Origin: an uncultured Bacteroidales bacterium
Lineage (GTDB): Bacteria; Bacteroidota; Bacteroidia; Bacteroidales; Paludibacteraceae
DNA: 64,000 bases
Direction of reading: 5' to 3'
Assembly: GCA_937907165.1 (NCBI GenBank)
Contig: CALCUH010000010.1
Location: 62,001 to 126,000 of the forward strand
Below, one piece after another: positions 7,679-16,248 of the stretch; position 1 is the stretch's first letter, and the number at the start of each line of letters is the position of its first letter. The position numbers and the translations under genes were made by a program. The notes under the pieces were generated by a model. That model did no database searches, was not told the origin of the DNA, and was given only the letters and a program-made list of their open reading frames with translations.

Positions 7679-7692
7679 AAAGGAGAAACAAT

Positions 7693-8121
7693 ATGGTATA
7701 TGATAACATCAATGAGTTCGCGCTGAAATGGCATCGGGTAGAAGACACCCTGCCTGAAAACGAACCGCGCGACCAAAAGTACCCCGGTGATATTCCGTGC
7801 GTAACACGCGCGGAAGGCTCATTTCATGGCGCAGAGCCAAACGTGTATATCATGAGGAATGCGCGTCGGGAGCTGTCGTACCCTGAAAAAAAATGGGTGT
7901 GGGATCACTGCCTGACGGGCTACAAGATCGTAGCGTGGGCGCATGTGCCTGCAAATGAGGATGATATTTCGCTCTCCGCTCCGGCTGCTCATGCACATTG
8001 GTTGGATAATGGAGTGTACTATAACGCCGCGCATTACAAGTGTTCAAGGTGCGGATACGAGACGGAACCTGCACCAAGTAAGTTCTGCCCCGAATGCGGA
8101 GCGAAAATGGATGAGCAATAA
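7693..8121 (+). CDS. Zinc-ribbon DUF551-like protein
   Basis: The N-terminal part (LKWHRVEDTLPENEP ... GYKIVAWAHVP) has the Trp-rich DUF551 layout. The C-terminus is a clean four-cysteine zinc ribbon (CSRCGYETEPAPSKFCPECG, the two CxxC pairs). Families like this are common among small phage accessory genes; function unknown. Starts behind AAGGAG. Confidence 0.7.
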   Translation: MVYDNINEFALKWHRVEDTLPENEPRDQKYPGDIPCVTRAEGSFHGAEPNVYIMRNARRELSYPEKKWVWDHCLTGYKIVAWAHVPANEDDISLSAPAAHAHWLDNGVYYNAAHYKCSRCGYETEPAPSKFCPECGAKMDEQ

Positions 8122-8133
8122 GGAGGATAAAAG

Positions 8134-8541
8134 ATGAATGGATGCACGAATAGAGATCGAGAGCTGGAACCGTTTGAGAGACTTCATATCGGTTACGATC
8201 ATTCGGATATGCACATTGAAGTGGAGGTGATTTATAATACCTCCGCAGATCCCGGAGAACTGATTGCCAAGCTCGATGAAGACCTTAGTCATTACGCTGA
8301 CTCATGCAGGAGAAATGTGCAAGCCCACTGTTCAAACGAACACCCTGAAGCGAAGTATTGGGGGGAACTGGATAAATTGATCATGTCGGACAAAATGGAC
8401 GAATTCTGGAAAATGGTTGAGGCATACCAGATTAAAGGTGACAAATCGCATCCGAAGAAGGCGGATAAGGCGCGGGACGAGTGGAGCAACAATCCATTTG
8501 ACGGAGATTATCACGGATGGGGAGGAGTACCTGATGATTGA
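8134..8541 (+). CDS. Hypothetical protein
   Basis: A 135-residue, charged, mostly helical protein starting behind AAGGAGG, with a His/Asp/Trp-rich tail (FDGDYHGWGGVPDD). Not recognised. A very short frame (8534-8566, behind GGGGAGGAG) overlaps its stop and could act as a coupling leader for the next gene. Confidence 0.6.
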   Translation: MNGCTNRDRELEPFERLHIGYDHSDMHIEVEVIYNTSADPGELIAKLDEDLSHYADSCRRNVQAHCSNEHPEAKYWGELDKLIMSDKMDEFWKMVEAYQIKGDKSHPKKADKARDEWSNNPFDGDYHGWGGVPDD

Positions 8542-8556
8542 TCCCGATTGCGTATT

Positions 8557-8772
8557 ATGGCAATGAAAACCCTCCCCAAAGACCACCGCGTGTGGGTAAC
8601 ATATCTGGACGCGAACAATCGCCCCCGCTTCCAAATCACAAGCGACTCAGCGAGATTAACCTATCACCTCTGGAAAGTCGCACCGGACGGATACGAACGC
8701 CTCGGTAAGTCCCCTTCCCCCGACCAACTGACGGAACAGTTCTCCGTCATGGAAGAAACCCGTAAAGAATAA
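8557..8772 (+). CDS. Small hypothetical protein
   Basis: About 71 residues (MAMKTLPKDHRVWVTYLD...), strand-rich first half and helical tail. The ribosome site is weak; starts at 8557 or 8563 are equally possible. It lies between the preceding gene and folD. Not recognised. Confidence 0.5.
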   Translation: MAMKTLPKDHRVWVTYLDANNRPRFQITSDSARLTYHLWKVAPDGYERLGKSPSPDQLTEQFSVMEETRKE

Positions 8773-8793
8773 AGACAAGAAAGGAAAATAACC

Positions 8794-9627
8794 ATGTCCG
8801 CAAAAATTCTTGACTGCCGCTCCCTCGCGGCGAAATATAAGCAAAGCATCAAGAAGTCACTGGAAAGAAGTGATCTTGACGAACCTGTAACCCTGACCGT
8901 CGTGCAGGTGGGTCACGATTCCGCAAGCGATACCTATATCCGCAACAAGAAAAAGGACTGCGAGGAAGTCGGAATCCAGTTCGAGCATATCGAACTCCCG
9001 GAGGATATTCCGTTCGATACAGCGCGTAGCATCGTGGAAAGTATTCATAACCCCGTTATCATTCAGTGCCCGCTTCCGGAACGTCTGGAAGACCTCCCCC
9101 TCATGGTTGATTCACAATACGATGTGGACGGTCTCGGTCTGATTAACACCGCATACCTGTATAACACTGGCTCGTCGGATTACGAACCATGTACCCCCGG
9201 CGGCATCATGTGTATTCTGGCAGAAAACGATATCCCGATTTCCGGGCAGAACGTCTGCATTGTGGGACGCAGCAATATCGTAGGCAAACCGCTCGCCCAC
9301 ATGATGATGGATGAAGACGCCACCGTCACCGTATGCCACTCGAAAACCAGAGACCTTGCGGAACATACCCGTCAGGCTGACATTCTCGTGTCGGCAGTCG
9401 GAAAAGCCGGTCTGATTACCGCCGATATGGTAAAACCCGGAGCCGTCGTGATTGATGTAGGCATCAACCGGAACAGCGAAGGAAAGCTCTGCGGCGATGT
9501 GGATTTCGACGCGGTAAAGGAAGTCGCAGGAGCAATCACCACCGTCCCCGGAGGCGTCGGACTGATAACCCGCGCCATGTTGCTGTATAACGTGCTGTTC
9601 TATGCCAAGCCTATATGCGGCGCGTGA
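8794..9627 (+). CDS. folD: Bifunctional methylenetetrahydrofolate dehydrogenase/cyclohydrolase
   Basis: The 277-residue length and motifs match FolD. The catalytic Tyr/Lys motif is visible (TYIRNKKKDCEEVGI), then IQCPLP, DVDGLG, the signature PCTPGGIM, the NADP-binding Rossmann motif (VCIVGRSNIVGKPLAHMM) and the closing TTVPGGVGLITRAML. It interconverts methylene-, methenyl- and formyl-tetrahydrofolate in the cytoplasm. In a phage it would feed methylene-THF to thymidylate synthesis, which fits the ThyX-like gene at 37.6 kb and the dUTPase at 44.6 kb. Confidence 0.95.
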   Translation: MSAKILDCRSLAAKYKQSIKKSLERSDLDEPVTLTVVQVGHDSASDTYIRNKKKDCEEVGIQFEHIELPEDIPFDTARSIVESIHNPVIIQCPLPERLEDLPLMVDSQYDVDGLGLINTAYLYNTGSSDYEPCTPGGIMCILAENDIPISGQNVCIVGRSNIVGKPLAHMMMDEDATVTVCHSKTRDLAEHTRQADILVSAVGKAGLITADMVKPGAVVIDVGINRNSEGKLCGDVDFDAVKEVAGAITTVPGGVGLITRAMLLYNVLFYAKPICGA

Positions 9628-9709
9628 ACCGCAATAAAGAAAAATACGGCGTGAATGGAAATGGACTTTTCGGACACGCTTGGATGTCAAATGAGGACAG
9701 AATATTTCA

Positions 9710-10144
9710 ATGAACACACTAAAAATTGAGCGACTGCTCGCACAGAAATATCATTATTCCCCTCTTCCTGCTGAACTTTCCGGCAAATACAGAGAGTTTT
9801 TCAAAACGAACATACCGGATTATTTAAGCGTAGAAGGAAGTGATGCCCCGCTATATACATCACACGGCAGCAAAATCTGTGATAGATATGAGCGGATCGT
9901 GATCGGAGATTACGGAGCCTTTATCGAGTTCTTACACAAACCGTGCGATGTAGACTTCGTAATTCAGCCGGGACAAGAATATCGCATCAACGACAGAAAG
10001 TACAGCAGGAACGTAAAGTACCTGTGGATGACAATTGACGATTCGTCCGGCGTAAAAATCTATCACCAGAAGAAGCCTGTCGCATATGCCGATTATAAAC
10101 CCAAACGGTACTATGTAAGCGTTCACGAGGTGTTCGCTCAATAA
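9710..10144 (+). CDS. Hypothetical protein
   Basis: A 144-residue protein, beta-rich, with many aromatic residues (SKICDRYERIVIGDYGAFIEF ... IYHQKKPVAYADYKPKRYYVS). An 82-base gap separates it from folD; the ribosome site is weak (GAGGACAG). The tail KRYYVSVHEVF may be a strand. Not recognised. Confidence 0.6.
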   Translation: MNTLKIERLLAQKYHYSPLPAELSGKYREFFKTNIPDYLSVEGSDAPLYTSHGSKICDRYERIVIGDYGAFIEFLHKPCDVDFVIQPGQEYRINDRKYSRNVKYLWMTIDDSSGVKIYHQKKPVAYADYKPKRYYVSVHEVFAQ

Positions 10145-10165
10145 TCACGCAAAGTCATGGAAACA

Positions 10166-10200
10166 GGTTAGCAAACCCAAAAATTTTCCGATATTATAAG
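10166..10200 (+). promoter_or_regulatory. Repeated phage promoter element, copy 7
   Basis: GGTTAGCAAA (10166-10175), 15 bases, ATATTATAAG (10191-10200). It directly precedes the methyltransferase-helicase gene. Confidence 0.6.
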
Positions 10201-10224
10201 CACAACCAACCGTAAGGAGATAAA

Positions 10225-13200
10225 ATGAAATACATACCCACCTACCAGACGCTGCCACTGGAACAGCGCAAAGACCTCAACGCAAAGATCGTCTACCTGA
10301 TCGAGCAGGACAAACTGTCCGATTACGGCATCACACAGGAAGACGTATTCAACTACTATACCGGAGACGGCGGTCTTCACGGATTGGAACGTGCCGATTA
10401 TCGGAATTATCACGATTACGCCGAGGCAAAGAAGGAAATTGAGAACGGGCAGTTCTTCACTCCTTCTTTCCTCTGCCGGATCGTTATGGAATCTCTAAAC
10501 CCGACCGATCACGAAACCGTAGCCGATCTGACGTGCGGAATGGGATCCTTCTGCAACTATATGGAGCATGAGGAATGTTTCTACGGAAACGAGCTGGACG
10601 TCGCCGCGTATAAGGTGGCAAAATGTCTCTACCCCAACGCCGCGCTCGACAACCGCGACATCCGCAGCTATCAGCCGAAACAGCAGTTCGATTTCGTGGT
10701 CGGAAACCCGCCGTATAACCTCAAATGGTGGACGGATCAGGGCGAGATTCTTTCTCAGCTTTTCTATTGCCAGAGAGCGCACGAATTTCTGAAGCCGCTC
10801 GGCATTTTAGCCGTCGTCGTCCCCCGTTCCTTCCTCGCGGATGACTTTTCGGATCGCCGCATGATCGAGGATATGCGAGACCGCTTCGATTTTCTCGGAC
10901 AGATCGCCGTCTATGGAGATGCGTTCAAGGCTCTCGGTGTTGAGGGATACGACACCAAGATTCAGTTCTGGCAGAAACGCGAGGAAGATGCAAAGCCCAA
11001 ACCATACCGGACGGATTTCGTGGCTGAGCTGAACGATTTCCCGGATGAAAACGCCATCCGCACCCTGATGGAGACGATCCGCAGGCACATTACGGACGCG
11101 GCAGTCGCAAAGCTGCGCTCCGTTCATGCGAGAAGGGTTGCCGTAGCTTCCGGGTCGGACGATTTCCGGTATCAGGTAAACCGAATGCTGTACCAGATTT
11201 CCATTCATCCCGCTACCAAGAAATATTACCCGAAGTGTCAGGAAAAGCTCTACGAGTTTGAGCATCAGGAAAAGCCGGACGGAATGACGTGGGAGGATTG
11301 GGCGAAGACAAAGCTCACCGAAAAGAGGGTGCTTTCCTATCTGAGACAGACTCTCCGCAAACAGAGCGCAAAGCAGCAGCTCGACAGAATCCGTCCGGTC
11401 AAACGCGGGAGTAGCCTTGTCTGGGTCGGAGACAGCCCTAAAGCGGAACGCTCGTTATCGGAGGTAGAAAAAACACCGATCCCGATCCACCGGATTGTTA
11501 CAAGCGGTGATATTCCGGACGAAGAACTTTGGAACAGCTTTTCCCGTCTGATCCACCGGAAAGCTCGCGACTATCAGCGCGAAACAATGCCGTTTGCCGA
11601 TATGTTTCCGTCGGAAGGAATCGCAAAATACCTGAACGGATTCTCTTTGTACGATCAGGAAAACGCGGAAACCATTCGCCTCAACGAAATCCAGAAACAT
11701 GATCTGAACCTGCTCCTGCAGAAGCATTACACCCTTCTCCAGTGGGAACAGGGTTCAGGTAAAACTCTTGCGGGAATCGCAGCCGCAAGGTATCGCATGG
11801 AACGCCAGAGCGCAAAAAACGTATGGATTATCTCTCCCGCGATCTCCATTCATAATAACTGGGAGGTTTGCCTTGATAACTACGGGCTCCCCTACCGCAC
11901 AATTTCATGTCTGAACGATCTGGAATCCGTAAAAGACGGGGACTGGATGCTTGTTACTCTGAATATGCTCTGTAAGTATCGGAAACAGATCAAGGAGCTG
12001 GTCAGAAAAGCCGGGCAGAACATCTGCCTGATCTTCGATGAGAGCGATGAAATGTCAAACCCGTCCGGGAAGCGCACAAAGGCGGCGCTGGATTGCTTCC
12101 GCAGAGCGAGATATAAACTACTGATGACCGGAACCAGTACCCGGAATAACATTTCTGAGATTGCCCCGCAGCTTGAACTTCTTTACAACAACTCCTATAA
12201 CATGATCTCGTGGGCGCAGACCACATACGGGTATGACAGAAAAGACCGTGAAGCGGGATTGCAGGAATACCCCAATGATTATTGCGGAGACCCCATTCCG
12301 GCATATACAGATGGATACCGCCTGTTTGCAGCGTCGCATCTGCCGGAAAAGATTACCGTCTTCGGTGTGGGTCAGAAAACGCAGGATATCTATAACGCGG
12401 ATGTTCTGAACAGACTGCTTTCCTACTCCGTCATTACCCGCACGTTTGAGGAAGTGACCGGTAAGGAAATCCGCCGACTGCATCAGGTAACAGTTCCTTT
12501 TTCGGATGCGGAGAAAACCGTCTATCATAAGGCAATGGATGAATTTTATACCATGCGCTCCCGTTACTTCGCTTCTACCGGAAACAGCCGCAAAGACAGC
12601 ATGATGGCGTTGATCCAGCAGATTACCCTTCTCCTTCGGATTTCTGCCGCTCCGAATACCGTAGCGGAATACGCCGGAGACACACCGACAAAAATCCGCA
12701 AGGTGGTCTCCATGCTGGATGAATGGAAGGATGAAATCGTCGCCGTCGGAGTGCGTCACAAGATCGTGGTGGACGCATACGCGGAAGCGATTCGCACCGC
12801 CATGCCGGATCGTCCCCTGTTCATTGTGACGGGTAGCACAACCACCATGAAGGAACGTCGAAATCTTCGCACACAGCTTCAGGAGAGCCGGAACGGTATC
12901 CTGCTCTGTACACAGCAGTCCCTCCCGTCCAGCGTCAACTTCGAGTTCGTAAACAAGGTTATCCTCCCGGAACTGCACTACAACAACGCCCGTATGAGCC
13001 AGTTCTATCACCGTTTCATTCGATATACCAGTACGGATTGGAAAGACGTCTACTTTGTTACCTACGCCGGAAGCATCGAATCCAATCAGATGCAGATGGT
13101 GTTGGCGAAGGAAAAACTCAACCTGTTCATGAAAGGTCAGGAACAGGATCTCGACGAAATTTATGAGCGTTTCGGTGTGGATTATAACCTGATGTCCATG

Positions 13201-13269
13201 CTGATGACGAGAGAACGCGACGAGGACGGGAACCTGAAAATCCATTGGGGAGAACAGTCCATCCAATGA
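10225..13269 (+). CDS. N6-adenine DNA methyltransferase fused to SNF2-type helicase
   Basis: The 1,014-residue protein has two modules. Residues about 70-250 are a methyltransferase: a Gly motif in VADLTCGMGSFCNY and the catalytic NPPY at 161-164. Residues about 495-960 are a superfamily 2 helicase: Walker A with QGSGKT (Lys513), WIISPAISIHNNW, the DExx box FDESDE, motif III MTGTSTRNN and a C-terminal helicase half (LFIVTGSTTTMKERR). No nuclease motif is visible. Such fusions occur in phage anti-restriction proteins (DarB type) and in single-chain restriction systems; absence of a nuclease favours the first. It stands alone behind promoter copy 7. Confidence 0.8.
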   Translation: MKYIPTYQTLPLEQRKDLNAKIVYLIEQDKLSDYGITQEDVFNYYTGDGGLHGLERADYRNYHDYAEAKKEIENGQFFTPSFLCRIVMESLNPTDHETVADLTCGMGSFCNYMEHEECFYGNELDVAAYKVAKCLYPNAALDNRDIRSYQPKQQFDFVVGNPPYNLKWWTDQGEILSQLFYCQRAHEFLKPLGILAVVVPRSFLADDFSDRRMIEDMRDRFDFLGQIAVYGDAFKALGVEGYDTKIQFWQKREEDAKPKPYRTDFVAELNDFPDENAIRTLMETIRRHITDAAVAKLRSVHARRVAVASGSDDFRYQVNRMLYQISIHPATKKYYPKCQEKLYEFEHQEKPDGMTWEDWAKTKLTEKRVLSYLRQTLRKQSAKQQLDRIRPVKRGSSLVWVGDSPKAERSLSEVEKTPIPIHRIVTSGDIPDEELWNSFSRLIHRKARDYQRETMPFADMFPSEGIAKYLNGFSLYDQENAETIRLNEIQKHDLNLLLQKHYTLLQWEQGSGKTLAGIAAARYRMERQSAKNVWIISPAISIHNNWEVCLDNYGLPYRTISCLNDLESVKDGDWMLVTLNMLCKYRKQIKELVRKAGQNICLIFDESDEMSNPSGKRTKAALDCFRRARYKLLMTGTSTRNNISEIAPQLELLYNNSYNMISWAQTTYGYDRKDREAGLQEYPNDYCGDPIPAYTDGYRLFAASHLPEKITVFGVGQKTQDIYNADVLNRLLSYSVITRTFEEVTGKEIRRLHQVTVPFSDAEKTVYHKAMDEFYTMRSRYFASTGNSRKDSMMALIQQITLLLRISAAPNTVAEYAGDTPTKIRKVVSMLDEWKDEIVAVGVRHKIVVDAYAEAIRTAMPDRPLFIVTGSTTTMKERRNLRTQLQESRNGILLCTQQSLPSSVNFEFVNKVILPELHYNNARMSQFYHRFIRYTSTDWKDVYFVTYAGSIESNQMQMVLAKEKLNLFMKGQEQDLDEIYERFGVDYNLMSMLMTRERDEDGNLKIHWGEQSIQ

Positions 13270-13322
13270 GAAATGGCTGTACAATCACGAACAGCCATTC
13301 TAAACAAATGTTCTTTCTTTTT

Positions 13323-13910
13323 TCAAACTCCGTATTCCTCGCGGAAAATACGAAGCATATCATTCTCCCATGCAGTTTTGATATGTCCGGCGCACCACTT
13401 TCGATACCGTTTCAGGTGGATCGCGGAAGCCTGCTCCGACAATCCGAACCATACCATGATCTCAATATCACTCTGGATTCCCATAGCACGAAGGATCGGG
13501 AGCGGGGCGAGCAGATTCCAGACAAAGTAGTCCGCCTCGCTCTCCTGATTGACGCTGCTGCCGTCGCTGACCGTATGTCCCAGAAACAGATGCGCCATTT
13601 CGTGCGTCTGTGTCCATAAAATTCTTCCGTTTGGGCGATCTGCATTATATAGGATCAAAGCTCTGCCTTTCCTGCGATCTATGTGCGTCGCTCCGTCTTC
13701 TGAGCCGCACATCCTCGCTACGTCGGATACATGACAGGAACTGGCCTGTGCCATCTCCTGATAGCTCATCATGCGCGACGGCATCGGCAGCAGAGGCATT
13801 AAAGCGCCTGCATAGAATGGATACGACAGCGACGGAAGCCGCCGATAAACGTCCAATACCCTCTGCTGGATATATGCCCCGCGTACAGCCGGATAATTCT
13901 GATAGTGCAT
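13323..13910 (-). CDS. ImmA/IrrE-type metallopeptidase
   Basis: Contains the zinc-peptidase motif HEMAH (in WTQTHEMAHLFLGH) and the downstream ESEADYF that supplies the third ligand, as in ImmA/IrrE proteins. In ICEBs1-like elements ImmA cleaves the ImmR repressor to induce the element. Here the gene overlaps the repressor gene by three bases (TAATG type), so they form one leftward operon. It probably cleaves that repressor in response to host signals. The rest of the protein is basic and unrecognised. Confidence 0.85.
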   Translation of the reverse strand: MHYQNYPAVRGAYIQQRVLDVYRRLPSLSYPFYAGALMPLLPMPSRMMSYQEMAQASSCHVSDVARMCGSEDGATHIDRRKGRALILYNADRPNGRILWTQTHEMAHLFLGHTVSDGSSVNQESEADYFVWNLLAPLPILRAMGIQSDIEIMVWFGLSEQASAIHLKRYRKWCAGHIKTAWENDMLRIFREEYGV

Positions 13911-14272
13911 TACGTGTTTTCCCCATCTTCCTCTCCCCGAAAGGCATATTCAAAGCCGATTTTCAAAATTCGCATTGCCCTTGTTTTGTCCGCCGGAGTC
14001 ATTCTGGATGTAGCCCGCTGAAAAGATACAATATCCTCATCGGACAAAACTCCTTCGGCAGACTGTCTGGAGTCGGAAAGTCCGCAGAGATAGTCAACCG
14101 TAACATGGAAATACTGTGCAACGTCCATGATTTTGTCGATTGTGGGACTTGCCGTCTTCCAGCGGACGATAGTGCCGTTCCCAAAACCAAGCTCTTTCTC
14201 AAGGAAAGCAATGCTGATCCGCGACTCTTCGCATAACCGTTTTACACGTATAAACAAAATCCCAGCTTCCAT
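13910..14272 (-). CDS. XRE-family helix-turn-helix repressor
   Basis: A 120-residue regulator with an N-terminal XRE HTH (RVKRLCEESRISIAFLEKELGFGNGTIVRWK, then TASPTIDKIMDVAQYFHVTVDYLCG). The C-terminal part (about 45 residues) is likely the dimerization or ImmA-sensitive region. The start is fixed by GGAGAG 7 bases before the ATG. A perfect leftward consensus promoter lies at 14388-14416, with inverted repeats around both promoters. Likely the lysogeny repressor. Confidence 0.85.
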   Translation of the reverse strand: MEAGILFIRVKRLCEESRISIAFLEKELGFGNGTIVRWKTASPTIDKIMDVAQYFHVTVDYLCGLSDSRQSAEGVLSDEDIVSFQRATSRMTPADKTRAMRILKIGFEYAFRGEEDGENT

Positions 14273-14310
14273 TTTCTCTCCGTAGATCGTAATCGAATCG
14301 CAAAAATATT

Positions 14311-14328
14311 TTTAGATTTATTTCTAAA
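14311..14328. promoter_or_regulatory. Putative repressor operator (palindrome)
   Basis: TTTAGA-TTTATT-TCTAAA is a perfect inverted repeat seven bases before the rightward -35 box. Its TTAGA half-site recurs in the AATTAGAC/GTCTAATT pair at 14340-14347 and 14383-14390, which fits binding sites of the HTH repressor encoded to the left. Confidence 0.55.
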
Positions 14329-14334
14329 TTGCTA

Positions 14335-14363
14335 TTGACAATTAGACTATTTTCGATTATAAT
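14335..14363 (+). promoter_or_regulatory. Rightward consensus promoter of the lysogeny switch
   Basis: TTGACA (14335-14340), 17-base spacer, TATAAT (14358-14363): a perfect sigma-A match. It drives the gene at 14443. An AATTAGAC repeat overlaps the end of the -35 box, so a repressor bound there would block it. Confidence 0.85.
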
Positions 14364-14387
14364 AGTGTTGCCATTGAGAACGGTCTA

Positions 14388-14416
14388 ATTATACCACCGA
14401 AAGAAAATTTTGTCAA
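14388..14416 (-). promoter_or_regulatory. Leftward consensus promoter of the repressor operon
   Basis: On the minus strand: TTGACA (14416-14411), 17-base spacer, TATAAT (14393-14388), again perfect. It points at the repressor gene and faces the rightward promoter, with the two -10 boxes only 24 bases apart. A GTCTAATT repeat (14383-14390) overlaps its -10 box. Confidence 0.85.
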
Positions 14417-14442
14417 GTATGTCGTGCAAAGGAGACAGAAAA

Positions 14443-14907
14443 ATGCAAATTGTGATGTCGTCCCATGTTGTTCATCAGCATCATATAGAAAAGGAGGAAT
14501 ATTTCGGGGATGAAGTCCCGTTCCAAATTGACTATCATTCACTGAATTGCACACTGCCCGTGTTTGTGTTACATACACCCGTCTGGGATGAATTGAAATT
14601 TCTGATCTTCAACGAATTGCCCAGCAGCGTAGTCCCGCGAATGTCTGAGTGGGATCAGACCGTCGAGGAAGTCAGACTCACAGTCTCCATATACCCCATG
14701 ACGCTTGGCAGAGTGAATCGCCTCGATGTAAAAGTTGTGGCTAAAAACGGTGATACATATCTGTATAGTTTCAATGTAGCCTTATCCAACCAAGAATGGA
14801 ACAATTTCTGCCAGATTTTTTTTGAACTACCGCCCGAAAAGTCCGGAATGACACAAAATACCACGCAGGGATATCGCAACTACCTCGCGCTTCACAGAAG
14901 GCAATAA
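14443..14907 (+). CDS. Hypothetical protein, first rightward gene of the switch
   Basis: A 154-residue protein; the ATG at 14443 is chosen because AAAGGAG lies 8 bases upstream. It is beta-rich (VRLTVSIYPMTLGRVNRLDVKVVAK ... YLYSFNVAL) and shows no HTH, so it does not look like a Cro protein. Being first behind the repressed rightward promoter it may still act in early lytic choice. No family recognised. Confidence 0.6.
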   Translation: MQIVMSSHVVHQHHIEKEEYFGDEVPFQIDYHSLNCTLPVFVLHTPVWDELKFLIFNELPSSVVPRMSEWDQTVEEVRLTVSIYPMTLGRVNRLDVKVVAKNGDTYLYSFNVALSNQEWNNFCQIFFELPPEKSGMTQNTTQGYRNYLALHRRQ

Positions 14908-14934
14908 TTTATGCGATTATTTTTTAAGTTTCTA

Positions 14935-14963
14935 TTGACAAACCGATTTTCGTGTGCTATAAT
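14935..14963 (+). promoter_or_regulatory. Consensus sigma-A promoter
   Basis: TTGACA (14935-14940), 17-base spacer, TATAAT (14958-14963), about 45 bases before the gene at 15012. No TTAGA half-site overlaps it, so it may escape the repressor. Confidence 0.85.
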
Positions 14964-15011
14964 ATACTCAGAAGTTAAGGACAGAGAACCTTAATGTAGA
15001 GGTAACAAAAC

Positions 15012-15953
15012 ATGGAAATCAAGGAACAGTTTTATAGGGACTATCTTGCTGAGAATAATATCGCGGAAGCCACCAAGACTCAGTTTGATATGTGGTGGAA
15101 ACGTATTCTCAAGGCGGAGTCCGCGATGGATAAGCCTATCGATCAGGGTTACGGCGAAAATGAGTGGCGTGAATTCTTAATGAAGTGCTCCATCAGAAGC
15201 GTGTCTACGCTGAACACCATAAAGACGCAAGCCTATAAGTACCTTCGTTATCTTGTGAAGAATGGTATTGTGTCGGAGGATTGTATAACGGCGCTGGCGT
15301 CAGTCAAGTTTGAATCGCTGTCGTTTATCGCGGAAGATGATTCCATCCTGTATTTCAAAAACGTGAATGACGTAACAAGTGCTATCGAAGTCACGATGGA
15401 TAAAGCACAGTGCAAATTCCCTGAGCGCGATCCTGACAGTTATCTTCCTCATATTGCTGCCGTATACCTGTATTGGTATGGACTGACCGACGACGAGATT
15501 GTGTCGTTGGAAAAACGCAATGTTTCAAGGTCGTCTCTGACTGTCGGCGATAAGGTTATTGCAATTTCTGACAAGGCCGGAGAGGTTCTGGTTAAATACC
15601 GGGACTCAGACGGATACACTCAAAAAGCAAAAGGCATTATCACGCTGCATTACCTTGACAGCGATTATCTGTTTCGGACGTATCGCAAAACGCAGCTCCG
15701 GTCTGACAACTTAAAGTGGCTGGTAGCCGATTTCAACAGAGTGATGGACGGCAAGTGTTCGCTCATGCCGGAGGTTATCGGAAAATCTGGACGAATGCAC
15801 CGATATTTTATGGCGGAATGTGAGTCACAGGTCACGCCCGCGCTGCCCAATCGAGCAGAAGCTGAGGCTTTCTTCTGCGAGAAATTCTCGTCCGAAAAGG
15901 ATTGGCAGAACTTTGTGCGTGAGTATTCGATGTACAAAAAACTATACCATTGA
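15012..15953 (+). CDS. Integrase SAM-like / recombinase-fold protein
   Basis: The 313-residue protein has an N-terminal helical domain like the core-binding domain of tyrosine recombinases (YRDYLAENNIAEATKTQFDMWW ... YKYLRYLVKNG). The middle reads like a catalytic-domain start (AAVYLYWYGLTDDEIVSLEKRNV). I cannot find a convincing R-HxxR-Y set; a terminal Tyr (MYKKLYH) is present but unsupported. It may be a DNA-binding, possibly non-catalytic relative. Driven by its own consensus promoter. Since a serine integrase is present at 48 kb, this is probably not the phage integrase. Confidence 0.55.
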   Translation: MEIKEQFYRDYLAENNIAEATKTQFDMWWKRILKAESAMDKPIDQGYGENEWREFLMKCSIRSVSTLNTIKTQAYKYLRYLVKNGIVSEDCITALASVKFESLSFIAEDDSILYFKNVNDVTSAIEVTMDKAQCKFPERDPDSYLPHIAAVYLYWYGLTDDEIVSLEKRNVSRSSLTVGDKVIAISDKAGEVLVKYRDSDGYTQKAKGIITLHYLDSDYLFRTYRKTQLRSDNLKWLVADFNRVMDGKCSLMPEVIGKSGRMHRYFMAECESQVTPALPNRAEAEAFFCEKFSSEKDWQNFVREYSMYKKLYH

Positions 15954-15957
15954 TGAC

Positions 15958-15977
15958 AGGGGTGGAAATCCGCCCCT
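15958..15977 (+). terminator. Strong hairpin, possible terminator
   Basis: AGGGGTGG and CCGCCCCT form an 8-bp stem with an AAAT loop immediately after the stop of the preceding gene. There is no T tract, so it may be a processing or weak termination signal before the tRNA cluster. Confidence 0.35.
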
Positions 15978-16014
15978 ACACCAAAGGCTTTTGCAACTCA
16001 TATTATCAATTTTT

Positions 16015-16086
16015 GCGGATGTAGCTCAGCGGTAGAGCTCCTGACCTTTAATCAGGGAGTCGAGAGTTCGATCCTCTCCATCCGCA
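16015..16086 (+). tRNA. tRNA-Lys (UUU)
   Basis: Complete cloverleaf: acceptor GCGGATG/CATCCGC with discriminator A, TAGCTC D-arm, anticodon stem CCTGA/TCAGG with loop CCTTTAA (anticodon TTT) and T-loop TTCGATC. No CCA encoded. Confidence 0.93.
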
Positions 16087-16095
16087 TCAGACAAA

Positions 16096-16169
16096 CGAGG
16101 CGTGGCTCAGCTTGGCAGAGCGCCTGCTTTGGGAGCAGGATGCCGCAGGTTCAAATCCTGTCGCCTCGA
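16096..16169 (+). tRNA. tRNA-Pro (UGG)
   Basis: Acceptor CGAGGCG/CGCCTCG with discriminator A, anticodon stem CCTGC/GCAGG with loop TTTGGGA (anticodon TGG), T-arm GCAGG TTCAAAT CCTGT. Ten bases after the Lys tRNA. Confidence 0.93.
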
Positions 16170-16172
16170 TCC

Positions 16173-16245
16173 GGTACACTGGCGCAACGGTGAGCGCATC
16201 CGGCTCATAACCGGACGGTTTCGGGTTCAAATCCCGGGTGTACCA
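16173..16245 (+). tRNA. tRNA-Met (CAU)
   Basis: Acceptor GGTACAC/GTGTACC with discriminator A; D-arm GCGC...GCGC; anticodon stem TCCGG/CCGGA with loop CTCATAA (CAT). The acceptor starts with a G-C pair, so elongator Met, or Ile if C34 is lysidine-modified, is more likely than initiator. Confidence 0.9.
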
Positions 16246-16248
16246 TAT

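Noticed and set aside
12118..13284. Minus-strand open frame of 388 residues opposite the methyltransferase-helicase
   Set aside because: No known domain and no ribosome site; the plus-strand fusion has clear helicase motifs over the same bases.
15012..15953. Tyrosine recombinase as second integrase
   Set aside because: No convincing R-HxxR-Y catalytic set; I annotate only the fold-level resemblance.
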